A DNA stretch of 64,000 bases, from positions 12,680,001 to 12,744,000 of the forward strand of contig NW_023503493.1 in the NCBI RefSeq assembly GCF_014529535.1, written 5' to 3'. This stretch comes from Bradysia coprophila. Lineage: Eukaryota; Arthropoda; Insecta; Diptera; Sciaridae. Shown here piece after piece: positions 36,761 through 49,000 of the stretch (the first letter of the stretch is position 1; each line of letters opens with the position of its first letter). The notes beneath the pieces are model-generated. The model had not been told where the DNA came from. It made no database searches and worked only from the letters and a program-made list of their open reading frames with translations. The translations under genes and the position numbers were made by a program.

Positions 36761-39633
36761 TGGAAATTCGGGAATGAAATGGGAAGGCTGCGCTGCAATG
36801 AAAACACCCAAACGCAGCAAAAACACAATTCCGGGTCCAAAATCCGTCCAAAAACTCATTCAACAACAACAAACTCGCGCTTCAGCAAAAACGATCACCT
36901 TAACTTAACATTCAATCTTCGGTCCATTCATTCTCGCCTCTTTTCAACATACATAAATTAGTTTTAAATTCTAAATTGAAGCAAGGAACAGGGAACACTT
37001 TGAAATTGAAACAGCTGCAGCGAACACTTTGAAAACTTTGAAATTTTCAAAACTCATCTTTCTCAAAGAGGATCCACAATTGACAAATTTGAGTTTGGAT
37101 TATAATTGATTCATCTCTTAATTTTGTCATTGCTGTCCATAAAATATGACTAGTCGTTTCTAAATGGTTAACATCTAGGAATTATTGTGGTGAACTCATA
37201 GATCTGATTCATTTTTCAAAGTCAAAGACTCTTTCTGTAGAATTACATAACTAACCGATGCAAAAATACATCCTCCAAAGGCCTTTCTCGTTGAAAAATG
37301 ACCCCCTAACAGTGTCTGTTATCAATGACGAACAACATAAATGAGAAACACTCGCCTATGTCGTCTTTCGAAGACGCGAAAATAGCCATTTTCTACCACT
37401 GAAACTTCGGAAGCCTTGGTTGTGAAAACCGTTGTTTTTACCTCGAGAAAAAAGTTGAAAATTACTTTTTCTCGGGTGAACTCGCTACGCTCTGGTCGCA
37501 AAAAACACCCTCAAAATGCAATTTCCAACTTTCCTTCTCTCGTTGAGCAACTAACTATTGCAACTATTTCTTTAAAATTGTTGGATCAAAAGAAGTTAGA
37601 GACCCGATAATTATACTAACGCTGGTATGCCTGTGGTTAATTGGAAATTATTATGAAACTGTTTGGAAGAAAGCTAAACCAATAATGAGAAAACCAATTC
37701 GTCTCCCTTTAAAAAAATCTGTTGAAGAGGAAAAGCACACTGAAGACGTATATAAAAGCGTATATGCACTGCACACCAGTGTGGTTATCTAATAAATAAA
37801 AGCACATTAAAAGCTACTCAACAAATATTAACCGACAAGTTGGCTAACAGAGGGAAAAAAACGAGCGAGAACAAAAATAAACTATTTTGAAGTATGCAAG
37901 GAAATGATGGGAAATGGAGGGTGGCATAAAAACATTCTTTGAAAATGACTCTGTTCCTGTTCCTGCCTTTTATATAAAGCTCTTTTCACTCGTTATCCGG
38001 TTATGTTTTTTTTACTTTGCTGGTATGTATACTTTTCGGTTATTGTTGTTATGTGGTGGAATATAATGTGAACACACTTCGTTGGTTATGATGTAAAGTT
38101 TTCTTTTTTTTTGCAGAATAATGTTCCTTGCTATATATATGCATGCACATACGTGGGACATAAGCATTCGAAAAATGTGACCATGTTTTACATAAAAAAA
38201 TGAGTGAACGAGATTTTTATTTCTACTCGTTTGGAACTTGCGACATTTTGGGGTATTAGGTTTGTTGATGGATCTGATTTTTAAAACTCCTTAAAGTCGA
38301 CACATAAAAAAATAAGAACGACAGTTGAAGGACTTTCGTTAACATTCTGTTGTTCAAACAGAACCAAAAAAAAAGTCCAATCCATTCTGTGCTATAAAAT
38401 GTCGTTGCCAGGTGTGCTTTTGGAATTTGCACGATTCGTAAAAACATTACAGAAAAACTCAAAATGCATTTTATTGTGTTTTCGTATGTGCTATTGTATA
38501 TTAAGCTTCCTATGCTAAAAACGACTGGTATGTGGGTTGTTCAAAAATCAAATTCGTGCGCTGACCTTAAGCATATAGAATATTACGTTACACCATACAC
38601 ATTTTAATCCGATTCCGATCAGAAATATTTGAAATGAATGTTTATGCAGGGAATGCAAAGGTTTTTTCTCTCTTTCTCTCTTCAGTTTGCATTTTCTCTA
38701 TCATACCAAAAGTTGAAATTTTTCTTTTCGTTGATTTTCTTTGATACGATTTTGTGTGTTGTGTAGATTGTAACGTGCAGATAAGGAGTACGAAATTTTT
38801 GAGATTTTAATCATTCACCTTGTACACATCATATTTTGCATAAATCGATTTTTTAACTGGAATGTGATCAGTATCTTGTGTGGATATCTGGAGAAATAAC
38901 TTAGATTTTTCTGCGAATAAGATTTCGTGTTTAAAAAAAATAAACTATCGTCCGAGGTAGGTATAGAACAGAAACAGTCGCCATTAAATTGTGAATGTTG
39001 TTCATGTTCTTAGTTCTTAGTTCTTAGTCCTCTCAGTACAATTACCTTTGGCAATAAGAGATTAACGAAATTATTCCCGAATTTTATTGCTGCGGTACGA
39101 CGCGACACAACGTGAAGAACACGGTAGGAAGCAGAACACACTTCAAAACAAAGCTGCTAGGAATAGTTATGCGAAGCGTTACGCAGGTTGGAATTTGGGA
39201 AGGTATCTTCACGAAGAAGCAGAAACTCAGGGCGAAGACTCTTTTTTCGCTATTCCCTAGTCTTCCTTCCCCTATCAGGAAAACTTCTCGGTTTTCGATA
39301 TCAAATCGTTAAGGCACTTTCCATCTAAAGATGGTAGATCCTCATCTTGAGATTTACAATACATGTAGTTGCAAAAACTGAGGAGGTTGGTGTAAATTGG
39401 ACAATTCCACACCAGTTTTAGGTGCCAGTCCACATGAACAGTTACAGTCGATAATCCGTTCTTATATGTGGAGATGATCGGTTACCATGGTTTTAGTTCG
39501 ACGTAAATGGTTCGAAGAGTTTTAGACTAGACCGTCCATAGTTACTGATGTTCCGCAACCAGATTTTTCCTAACAACCTTCGATAGCGGATAGCCCCAGA
39601 TCCGGCTCTGGAAAATTCTTGGCCGATCCTAGA

Positions 39634-39750
39634 GACTGCTTTTGGGAAAACGTTTTTTTGAATTTTTTCCTCGATTTTTCCGAGCAATATTTTTGGGAAA
39701 AATTAGAAAAATTGAAGAAAATTCGAGAAAATGTTTTCCCAAAAATAGTC
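39634..39750. mobile_element. MITE with GGGAAAAC/GTTTTCCC arms
   Basis: GACTGCTTTTGGGAAAACGT at left pairs with ATGTTTTCCCAAAAATAGTC at right. Related ends occur at 30130-30200 (ACTATTTTTGGGAAAACATT) and 49375-49430, so this is a small family. Confidence 0.75.
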
Positions 39751-40042
39751 CTGTCAATCTTTGACCAGGAGCGAATCAACATACGGTGAGCCTAATGCTC
39801 TGATCGAGGATTCACTATCGGTGCAGCTTATATTGGTTGAAGGCTATTCACTTTATCGGTTTACAACATTAACTCTGTAAAACCTTACAACGGTAATTTC
39901 CCAAAAACTATTAATTTCCTTTTAAAATGGTTTCATATTCCCTATACATTATACAACGTCTACACTGCCTTTTCAAACGTAAAAAAGAACTTTTCAACTT
40001 AAACCTTTATTGACAACCTCAAAATTCCATGCACAATTTCAC

Positions 40043-43000
40043 TTATGAACATAACTTGAACCCATCCGAATTTCTATTCGATGAAGGAGCACACAATCCA
40101 CATATTTGTTCTTTGTAAAAGGAATAAACGGAGAACGTCAACATGTTGTTCAAATTATACTGAACGGTCATAGAGTTTTCGGTTTCAAGGACCAATACAT
40201 TTTCTTCGTTGAAGCTTATTCTACAACAAGAAAGTGGGTTAAGCATTGTACCTAGTCGGTATGTAGATCAAACATCATCTATGCACTCACTTGATTGGTG
40301 TTAATGTCGAAAGTAAACTTATTTCTTTACTGTCCATGGCGTGCAGTTTGAATTTATTTTCGCCGTTGACGGTCATAATATGTTCTCCATTTTCGAGTGG
40401 ATGGTACTCAATTGTATCGTCACCCGCATAAACTTTAAGGGCAATCGATCCGTTGCCGCTAGGTTTCGTAAAGACTGATATGCGTGATTGATCGGAACAG
40501 TCAGCTGCTAACAATATCCAACAGTTATGGTCTCTTGCTAGTTCCGTTGTATTCAGTACAGTATCGTCAAATGTTGTTAAATTCGTATCGATTTGGCTAC
40601 AAATTCCTATGTTGTGGACAAATTGAAATTTTTAATTTTTTGTCGCTATTTTGAGGCGACAGAAATTTACGTTCAAAACCGTAGTGATATGACCAATATG
40701 CACCGCTTTCGAATTTGACGTCATCGAATTGGTCCAAAACATCAAAATATTTGTTGAAATTGGGTATCAGAAACACTTCATCGTTGATTGACAATTCGTA
40801 GTTGGACTCATAGTAGGGAGCTTTCACGCTGATATTCAAGCCATCCATTAAGTTTGGCATGCGCTCCAGGCTGGAGAATGTGGAAATGATTCGTTCGGTG
40901 CGATGAACAAAATTTTCGAACGAAGCGGGCATCTAGAGAGAATGCATTTGGGAAGGATTTTTGCAAATTATTTCAAGGATCAGAGCAACTTGACCATAAC
41001 TGACGTGAACCTGAACCTGAATACGACTGACCTGATAAATATGCATCAGGTATTCATGCTAATTCAGGTGAGTTCAAAAACAAAAATGGTCATCCTGACC
41101 TGACCCATAGAAGCAATTTTGTTCGATTCGTATTATGAGCAGTAAATCATTTCACAGATTTCGTTATGTTTATACAATGAAACTTGTCATTTACGCACCC
41201 AGAGAGATTTTTTTTGGCATGTGTGGAGTTTGCAGCCCAAGCCGGAGGATCTTCACAGATCAGAAGATATTTTCTCCCGACTGACATATGAAGTATTTGA
41301 AGCCAATGGTGTCGAATATACATATACTTGTGTAGCTATTTGTCCGAAAACTAGGTTCTCCGAACAGGTTAAACCACCTCTGAGTTAATCACAAAGGCAG
41401 TGGGAACCAAATTTTCTAGTGGAGCCTTCTCTTAGAAGAGCGTTTCTATGAAATAAATGGCAATTATCCACTGAATCGTTTGGATAGCCAGCTGCTTAGC
41501 CTGTTATTTGAGAACCCAGTACGATAATGGACGAGTTATGAAAGAGTTTCTAGTGCTTTCAACCTTTTGGGTGTAAAGTTGTGTACGTAAAGTTGGACGG
41601 TAGAAAAATTCGCTTGTTCTACCAAAAATGGGCGAGGATGATCGTATAAGACAGATTCCTAAATGAATATCCATCCATCTTTGACACTAGTGGCAAATTT
41701 ATGAATTTGATTTAACTCTCAGATCAGGTTCAGAAAGAGGGCAAGTTTGAAACTGAAAATCTGAAAACTTTAACGTTATGGAGATGACTAAAGAATTCAC
41801 TTTAGGTGTATAGTAGGTGTAGGAGTGAACCTGCTGTCGTTTTAGTCAGTTTGTTTCCTGAGCTTCTCTTTGCATTTTGCTGCACAGCTCACAATTTTGA
41901 TCGTCGAACCCTGATAAAATCGATACTCACATTTGAAAACTTTAATCGTGTTGCAAACTCTGCGATTGCCGTAATCGGACGGTAATCCTCACTTGAGCAA
42001 TACGATAGTGCCGGAGGTGGATCGAAACGTAGTATTTCCCGTGGACAACTTCCATTCTCTTCCAACACTCTTTCGTCGTACACTGACATCGCGTTGCTAA
42101 CAGTACCATACATTACTGTCATGTCGAAACGGGATTTATCTTTTGGACATTTTTTGGTATTTTGACTGTCACCGAAGACCAGTGAACCGTGGAGTGTGTG
42201 AGGATTTTTTAGGAACACCAACGGCTCGTAAATGCCTTCGAAACACAGCTGGAAAAAGAAATTGGTTTCAATTTGTTTAGTTGTGATAAATTATGGTAAA
42301 GTGTTAGATGTTCCGTTTTCACCAAATCTGGAGGAGCGAACAAGAAACGAAAATCCCTAACATGTCTGACTAATACTTAAAAAAAACCTCTCGACAGACC
42401 CTTATCCTAGCGACGACCCTGGAAGGTTTGAATGAGATCTTAATTATTTGCCATTAACGTTTCTACACACACACTAGGTCAGGGTCGAAAAGTATTCATA
42501 AAATGGGATAGGTTATACTCGGAATGTTGTATAAAACATCAGCAGCATTGCTGTGTTGTATTATATTTACAAACAAATATCAGACACGCTACACTTTCCC
42601 TAAAACAAATTTGTTTTATCGATAATATCGCAATCAAAGAACCGTCGCACCCCAACATTAACGTATGGCAGTCTATTCACATCATTTTGCATATTTCCAC
42701 GAAAATAGCAAAACATTTGCGGACGAGATAACGATGAGCACGGTAGGTCTGGTTGTCGATAGAGTGTGTATAGAAAGGGAACAGTTTTTCGTTTGAACAT
42801 TTTTCCATTTTGCTTACAGATTGACGAAAAACGAGCTGCTTTCCATCAGTATCTTGCATCCAGCGGAGTAATCAGTGCGTTGAGTAAAGCTCTAATCAAA
42901 CTGTACGAAGAGCCACACAAACCGGATGATCCTGTTAATTTTGTGCGGAGGCATATGGGTAGCGAAGATTTTTTCATATTGGGTGATGGAAAAGTACAAA

Positions 43001-46000
43001 ATGCAGAAGAAGAATTGGTGTTAAGTTCATTGTTAGAAAAGAAGGGTGATGAAACCGAGGAAGTAACAGTGATCGATAATGACGAAATTAAAATGGCCGA
43101 GTCAGAAGTTAAATCAGAGGTCGAGCAAGTGGCCAGTGCTGAGGAAGATGATAAACCACCAGAGGATACAGAGACAGCAAATACTAATGCGGTCGAAGGA
43201 ACAGAAGGCGCCGACGATAAGACAACTGACGAGGAGGTCGATCAGCTTCGGGCTGATTTCGAAAAAATGAAATCCAACGAAGAATGCGATTCGATGCTGA
43301 AAAAACATTTGACCGATGAGATCTTCGAGAATTTGAGAAATGTGAACGTGGACGACGGTGGTGTCAGCCTAGGCGACTGCATCAAATCAGGTTTGGAAAA
43401 TCATGATTCTGTGCTGGGTATTTACGCGACAAATCTGCAGTGCTATGATCAGTTCAGTGAGATTTTCGATCCGGTCATCGAAGCATATCACGGTTTTGGA
43501 AAAGAGGCTGTCCAAGCGAACAATGATTGGGGTGACCCTCAAGCATTTGAACTATTCAGTGAAAATGACGAAGTTGTGGTATCGATTCGCATTGGATGTA
43601 CGCGTAACATGGAAGAGTATCCAGTTGTTTGTCGGATGAGCGAGGACAATTTGAACGAATCTTTGGCTAAAGTAAGAATAACAGTGCCTGGGTGCAATAC
43701 TAGGCTTTAGCTACCAAATAATTTAATTTTCAGATAAAAACGACAACTGAAGGATTCGAAGATGGCACTAAAGGGACATTTTACCTGATGTCAGATCTAA
43801 CGGAGGACAACGAAGCTGAATTGAAAGATATTGGTGGGCTCATGGATAATACTGACAAATATCTATCTTCGGCTAGTGTTTATCAAAATTGGCCGACAGG
43901 CCGTGGAGTTTTTGTGGCCGATGATAAGTTAATGATAATCCAGGTCAATGCAGAAGATCATCTCAAGTTCATTGCAAGGGAATCGAGCAAGGACTTCGGT
44001 ATGAAGCACCCGTTACCATTCAACAGCCTTAAATAACGTCTCTCTTGATATAGGTAAAATATACCAACGACTTGTCGATACTGTCACCCTATTCGAACTC
44101 CCGCTCATTCGGCACGATAGATTAGGATGGCTGACTTTTTGCCCGTCAAATCTTGGGACGTCGTTGAACATTGCAGTCGAGTTAAAGTTGCCGAAACTAC
44201 ACTCAAATCCTGACAAACTTCAAGAGATCATTACCAGTTCGCCGATTCAATTGAAAATAACGGACAGCGGAGCAGATAGCACATACACATTGACCAATCA
44301 AACAACGCTGACCGAATGCTCTGAATTTGAATTGGCCAAGCAGTTTTACGATGTCGTTCAAGCGATCATTGAGTTCGAAACTAGTGCTGAATGAGTAGTG
44401 AATAATTGAAGGAAAAAAAATTAATTCTAAAATCTGACCTTCCACTGTTGCTTCTCCGAATCGACTCGCTTCACAACTTTCACAATTTTCACTTTGTTAG
44501 AGTCTTCGATTTCGGACAATTTAGCCGTCACTTGCCATGAGTGCAATACTTTATCGTTGATTTTGTGATTCAAATTCAAGTCAATCTCTTTCAAATTGAT
44601 GACCAGCTGACCGTCAATCTGTGTAAATTAGAAGAAAAAAATAAAGAAACAAAAATTTGTTGAATTTTATGTTAGTTAACGGAACAGAGATGAAGTTTTG
44701 ATTCGATTATTATGATTTATGGGATTACTGGAAGACTTCCAGTGGAAGTTCAACTGTGGAGCTAATAGTGTCTATGAGCACGTATCTCTTCATCTTTCTA
44801 TAAACGGCAAGCATATCGCGATGTCATTTCAATCTGCCCATTCGTTTGTTTATAGTATCACTGTTTAAAGTTTAATAGAAATCTATTACTTCCTTATGTT
44901 TACCAAAAGTTTTTTTTACATAAAACAGCATCAGGTAGAGTTCGACACTTATTTTTGTCATCGCTGTCGATAACAGATGACTAACTGCTTGTAAGAAGAA
45001 TTTTCCATTCATGTTTTTCGGCTTAGTTGTCGGGTGCACCCCATTGTCACGTAGAAGTCGTGCAATCTATAAATCGCCTCACAGAGACGTTATTAAAAAG
45101 CAGCCGTTTTAACAAGTAAAACACGCACGAAGGCCACCGTTTGGGTCCATTGTTCTGCACAGAGACGTTAACAATAGATCGAGTATGATCTTCGTATAGT
45201 GTCAACCACACTAGCTTTCCGTTGAACATATCGGCTTACAGTGGAAAACATAATCAAGGTTGACCTGTTTAGTGATTCAGATTTGAATATGTTCACTGCA
45301 CGGATATGTGCAAGGGAAAGCTAGTACGGTTGACTACATACAAAGTTTGGACGATTGTTTTTGGAGGCGCGTACTGCAAGGCGATTGAGTTAATTTTGCA
45401 CGACCTGAATTCCGAGCCCCACTCCTATCAAATTTTTGTGAAGTATGCAAAGTTCGAAAGTCGGAGCAAGTCGTGCAAAGAGGAAAAAGACCGAATTTAC
45501 ACTAGTGAGATATGCTTGTGTTAGAAGCAGTGGAATGGAACTTAAAACTCACCTTCGTTGATTCGTCATTGTGCACCAGTAGCGAAAACTGCTTATCATT
45601 TCCAATGTGAATGGAATTCAACTGAAACATTCCCACAACCGGAACGATATGATCAAAAATTGTGTCTTCTGTGATTGTTCTGCAACAACGATATGATTTT
45701 CTCATCATCTTCGCTAGTTATTATCAATAATCATCACAAACTACCTGGTATTATACTTCAAATCGGAGTTGAGCAGCAACAGCATGTGATTACCCAAGTC
45801 GACAGTATTGACTTCGGCGGTAAAATTGAGTCCCAAGTCTTTGATTTCGTAGTTGATTTTTTCGACGGGCTGGAAAAGGGAATTCGAAATTTGTTAGATG
45901 TAGCGGGTATCTTAGAAACAATTTATCTAGCTGCTGTATTACCACCGCTCTATTGAGGACATGGGCGGGATAATTGACTTCGGAAAAGGGTGCTGCATCC

Positions 46001-49000
46001 GTTTGCAAAACCAATCCTAGACGAAGAAAACTGTAAATTTTGTCGGTTCATAGATTCACTGTTATTTGAATAAAACCTTTTGTGGTAGTCAGCGAACGTG
46101 ACCGCAGTGCAAAGCCTCCCGTCAAATTGGCAGGCCGATAGAATGAAAAGCTGAGAACCATGTCGTGCAGCTGAAGTTCATTGTTGATGGGAATGTACAC
46201 GAGAAATCCCTGTTCACGGTGCACCGTATGTTCTAAGTTCAAAAATGGATTGTACGTTTCGCTCTTGCATACGGCATACGAATTGTATCTGGCGTCAATC
46301 TGATTGCTTCGGGTGATCTTTGATGCGGCCATTTCTTGGGTGATGTTTCCACGTAGGGACGAAAATACTGTTGATTGAATGGTTACGCCAGCTGGTGTAC
46401 CCAATACAGTTGGCATTGAATACTGACCGCGGGATTTGAAACAAACATTTTGTGATTGTTAATAATGAAATCGTGCAATAGACGGAGGTGTTCCATCGGA
46501 AAGTCATTTACCTGTAACATGAATGGCCAACGAATGTTTTGCATGTTTATGTGACTGTTTGATAGCAGTATGAAGTTGATACGGTTAAGTACTGCAACAT
46601 ATAAACACAAAATCAAATTTAACTTAACAAAGGTTTCATTTGAGCTGCCTTTGTACTCACTGTCGCCATCGGTTAAGTTAGCGAACGTTTTGTCATTCAA
46701 AAAGTAGGAGACCACAGACTTGCCCTCAATCTGCACAATCACTTCCAAATGCAATGGTGTTGTGGCTACAACGGGCAAGTTCAGCGAATCCAACAGAGTT
46801 CGAACTTTATTCGACAGATTTGGTACTGCGTTCTCGAAACGCTTCCGGATGGCATCAGTCAATCCACGGGCTTTTATGTACAGCTTTTTGATGGTAAAGG
46901 TTAAATTAATTAAATTTAGGGAAATGAGTTGGTACATCCTACCGTATGTTGACCGGTAAATTTGCCAAGTGCTTCGGTATCAAATTTAAAAACGAAAATT
47001 CCGGGCAAGTTAGTCTGTTCGTCACCAATTAAATCAGTTTGCAGTATTGCACCGATTCCGTACTGATTGTGCCGGTAATCGTAGATGTAGTTGCCAGTTA
47101 TCCAATACCGTTGAGATGGAGCTTTAGGTATGTGGCGAAGAATGTAGGACACGATCCTTTTTCTAAAATGAAAGGCCACAATGTCAACACATGTAAGTGA
47201 TATGTAGGTCGGCATTCGAGTTTATAATTGACTGGTTACATCACTGTAACCCCGGCTTTAATCAATAAAATGCCGTTGACTATCGAAATATCGGAAATAT
47301 CGAGTCAATATTACCTCATCTGCCGTGCCAAATCAAAAGATCTTATTGGTGCCTTTGCTTTTAAAGAGCTTTCGATAGCTTTGATGCTTCTTTGTATTCC
47401 ACTTTTCTAATGGAATTCAAAAGACGCTCAAAGCATTTGAAAGCTCTCCACAGGCAGAAAGAATTCTATAGGGAGATTTGGCTTATAATACTTTGGTAAC
47501 ACTAGTCTCGTCGCTTACAGTAATGAATCATTACTGAAACAGTTTACTGTGCCAACGGTGAGTCTAGTACCATCTATGATGTAACGAAACTAATAGGTGT
47601 ACGAAAGCTCTTCACTGAACTTATTTGAACCGATTCGTGGTTGAGTTCTGGCAACTGGCAGCCCAGTTTGTCAATACCCTGCTCAGTTGTTTATCACCTC
47701 AGACCACAGATAGTCGAACTCTCAGCCGATAATTAAAGACTAGAATGTCACTAGTTACAAAACGGGCTTGCTTGTACTCACAAATGTTGATAGCATGGAT
47801 AGGTTGTTTCTGACAAACTCAAAATCGTCGATCGATAGTAGTTGAGCAAATGCAAATTCGTCTCATCTTGCATCATTTTGTCAAGATTTATCAATCGAGC
47901 TGGTGTTGGATTACTGAGTAAAAGCATCTTGAACGCAGCAACCCGAAGAGGAAGCGATGCATTGCGATTTTCTAGTATCGGCCAGTACGTTTCATAGGCC
48001 TATTGCATTCAAATCGTCAATTAAAAGTCCTGCAACAGCACTACAACTATCACGACATCTTTATACCTTTTCAGCTCTAGTGTGAGCCAACGGAATTGTG
48101 GCCCAAATGGCAAGGAATCGGGTGTCCTCGTTTTGCGTTTCGTCGCGAATAATTGGATCCAAATAGTCGGCCACTTTGGTTAGTTGAAGATTGCTCAAAC
48201 CTTGCAGATAAACCATTTTCTGTTCATAGTCGAATCCATCTGAAAATTGATATTAGAATCTTATGATCCGATCATATCGATCACATTTCGCCCCATTCTC
48301 CGACTCACTCATAAACAATTCGAAATATTTCTTCACATATTTCTCGAAAGTTTTGTCCGGAATTTTCCGGGACACGTATGCGTTGTACACCAATGTGGCA
48401 AACGTTAACACAGCCGATTGTTTAACATCTGGCCGATCTGGTCCCAGATTCATCAGAACTTCACATTCTGTGACCAGTTCGGCACTTAACTCAGCAATGT
48501 GAAACGGCAGCGAGATCAGTAACTGTACGGCCGTCGTGGATTTGACTCGGTTACTAACCACCAGATCTCTTGTCAGCAGAACCGCTGCACTGGTTCCGAT
48601 TCGGGGAATCAATTCCAAAAATAAATTTCGGACGGTTTCCTGCCGATACGACGTTCCAATGTCAATTTCCTGGTAAAGTTTCTGCAGACATTCGTAGTTC
48701 ATTTTCCCCATAACTTTAATAATTTCAGCGACTGTGCTGTCATACGGTTCGTCAAATTTTAAATCAGCACTTTCCAAACTGTCTGCTAGTGAAATCAACA
48801 AATTATTGGCTCGCTTAACCATCCTTTTCGGATTGACTTTTTGCCGTCCGCCGGTCGAATCATGTACGGGATTTTCGAATTCTAGGTCAGATAATATGGG
48901 AGACATTTCCTGGTCGATGTCCAGAATGTTAACAATGTCATTCTCTTTGAGGTAGGTCAATTGCAACTCGGACGACACGTATTGCGCTTCGCCACTCGAT

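Larger units (their letters stand above)
35036..40042. other. gene-free stretch
   Basis: No gene supported in this 5 kb. Recognised repeats are a CACTTCAAGCATAAGT end at 35045, a block at 36600-36760 shared in inverted orientation with 61.3-61.45 kb, and a MITE at 39634-39750. Confidence 0.5.

Noticed and set aside
42766-43710. Start of the fusion gene at the ATG at 42766
   Set aside because: That reading runs through the first intron (GTAGGT donor at 42743, TTACAG acceptor ending 42819). The ATG at 42734 followed by splicing gives MST joined to the MYCBP block and keeps the phase.
45306-45524. 72-codon plus-strand frame in a lipid-transfer-gene intron
   Set aside because: It lies mostly in the right arm of a foldback element (45056-45403) and has no homologous features.
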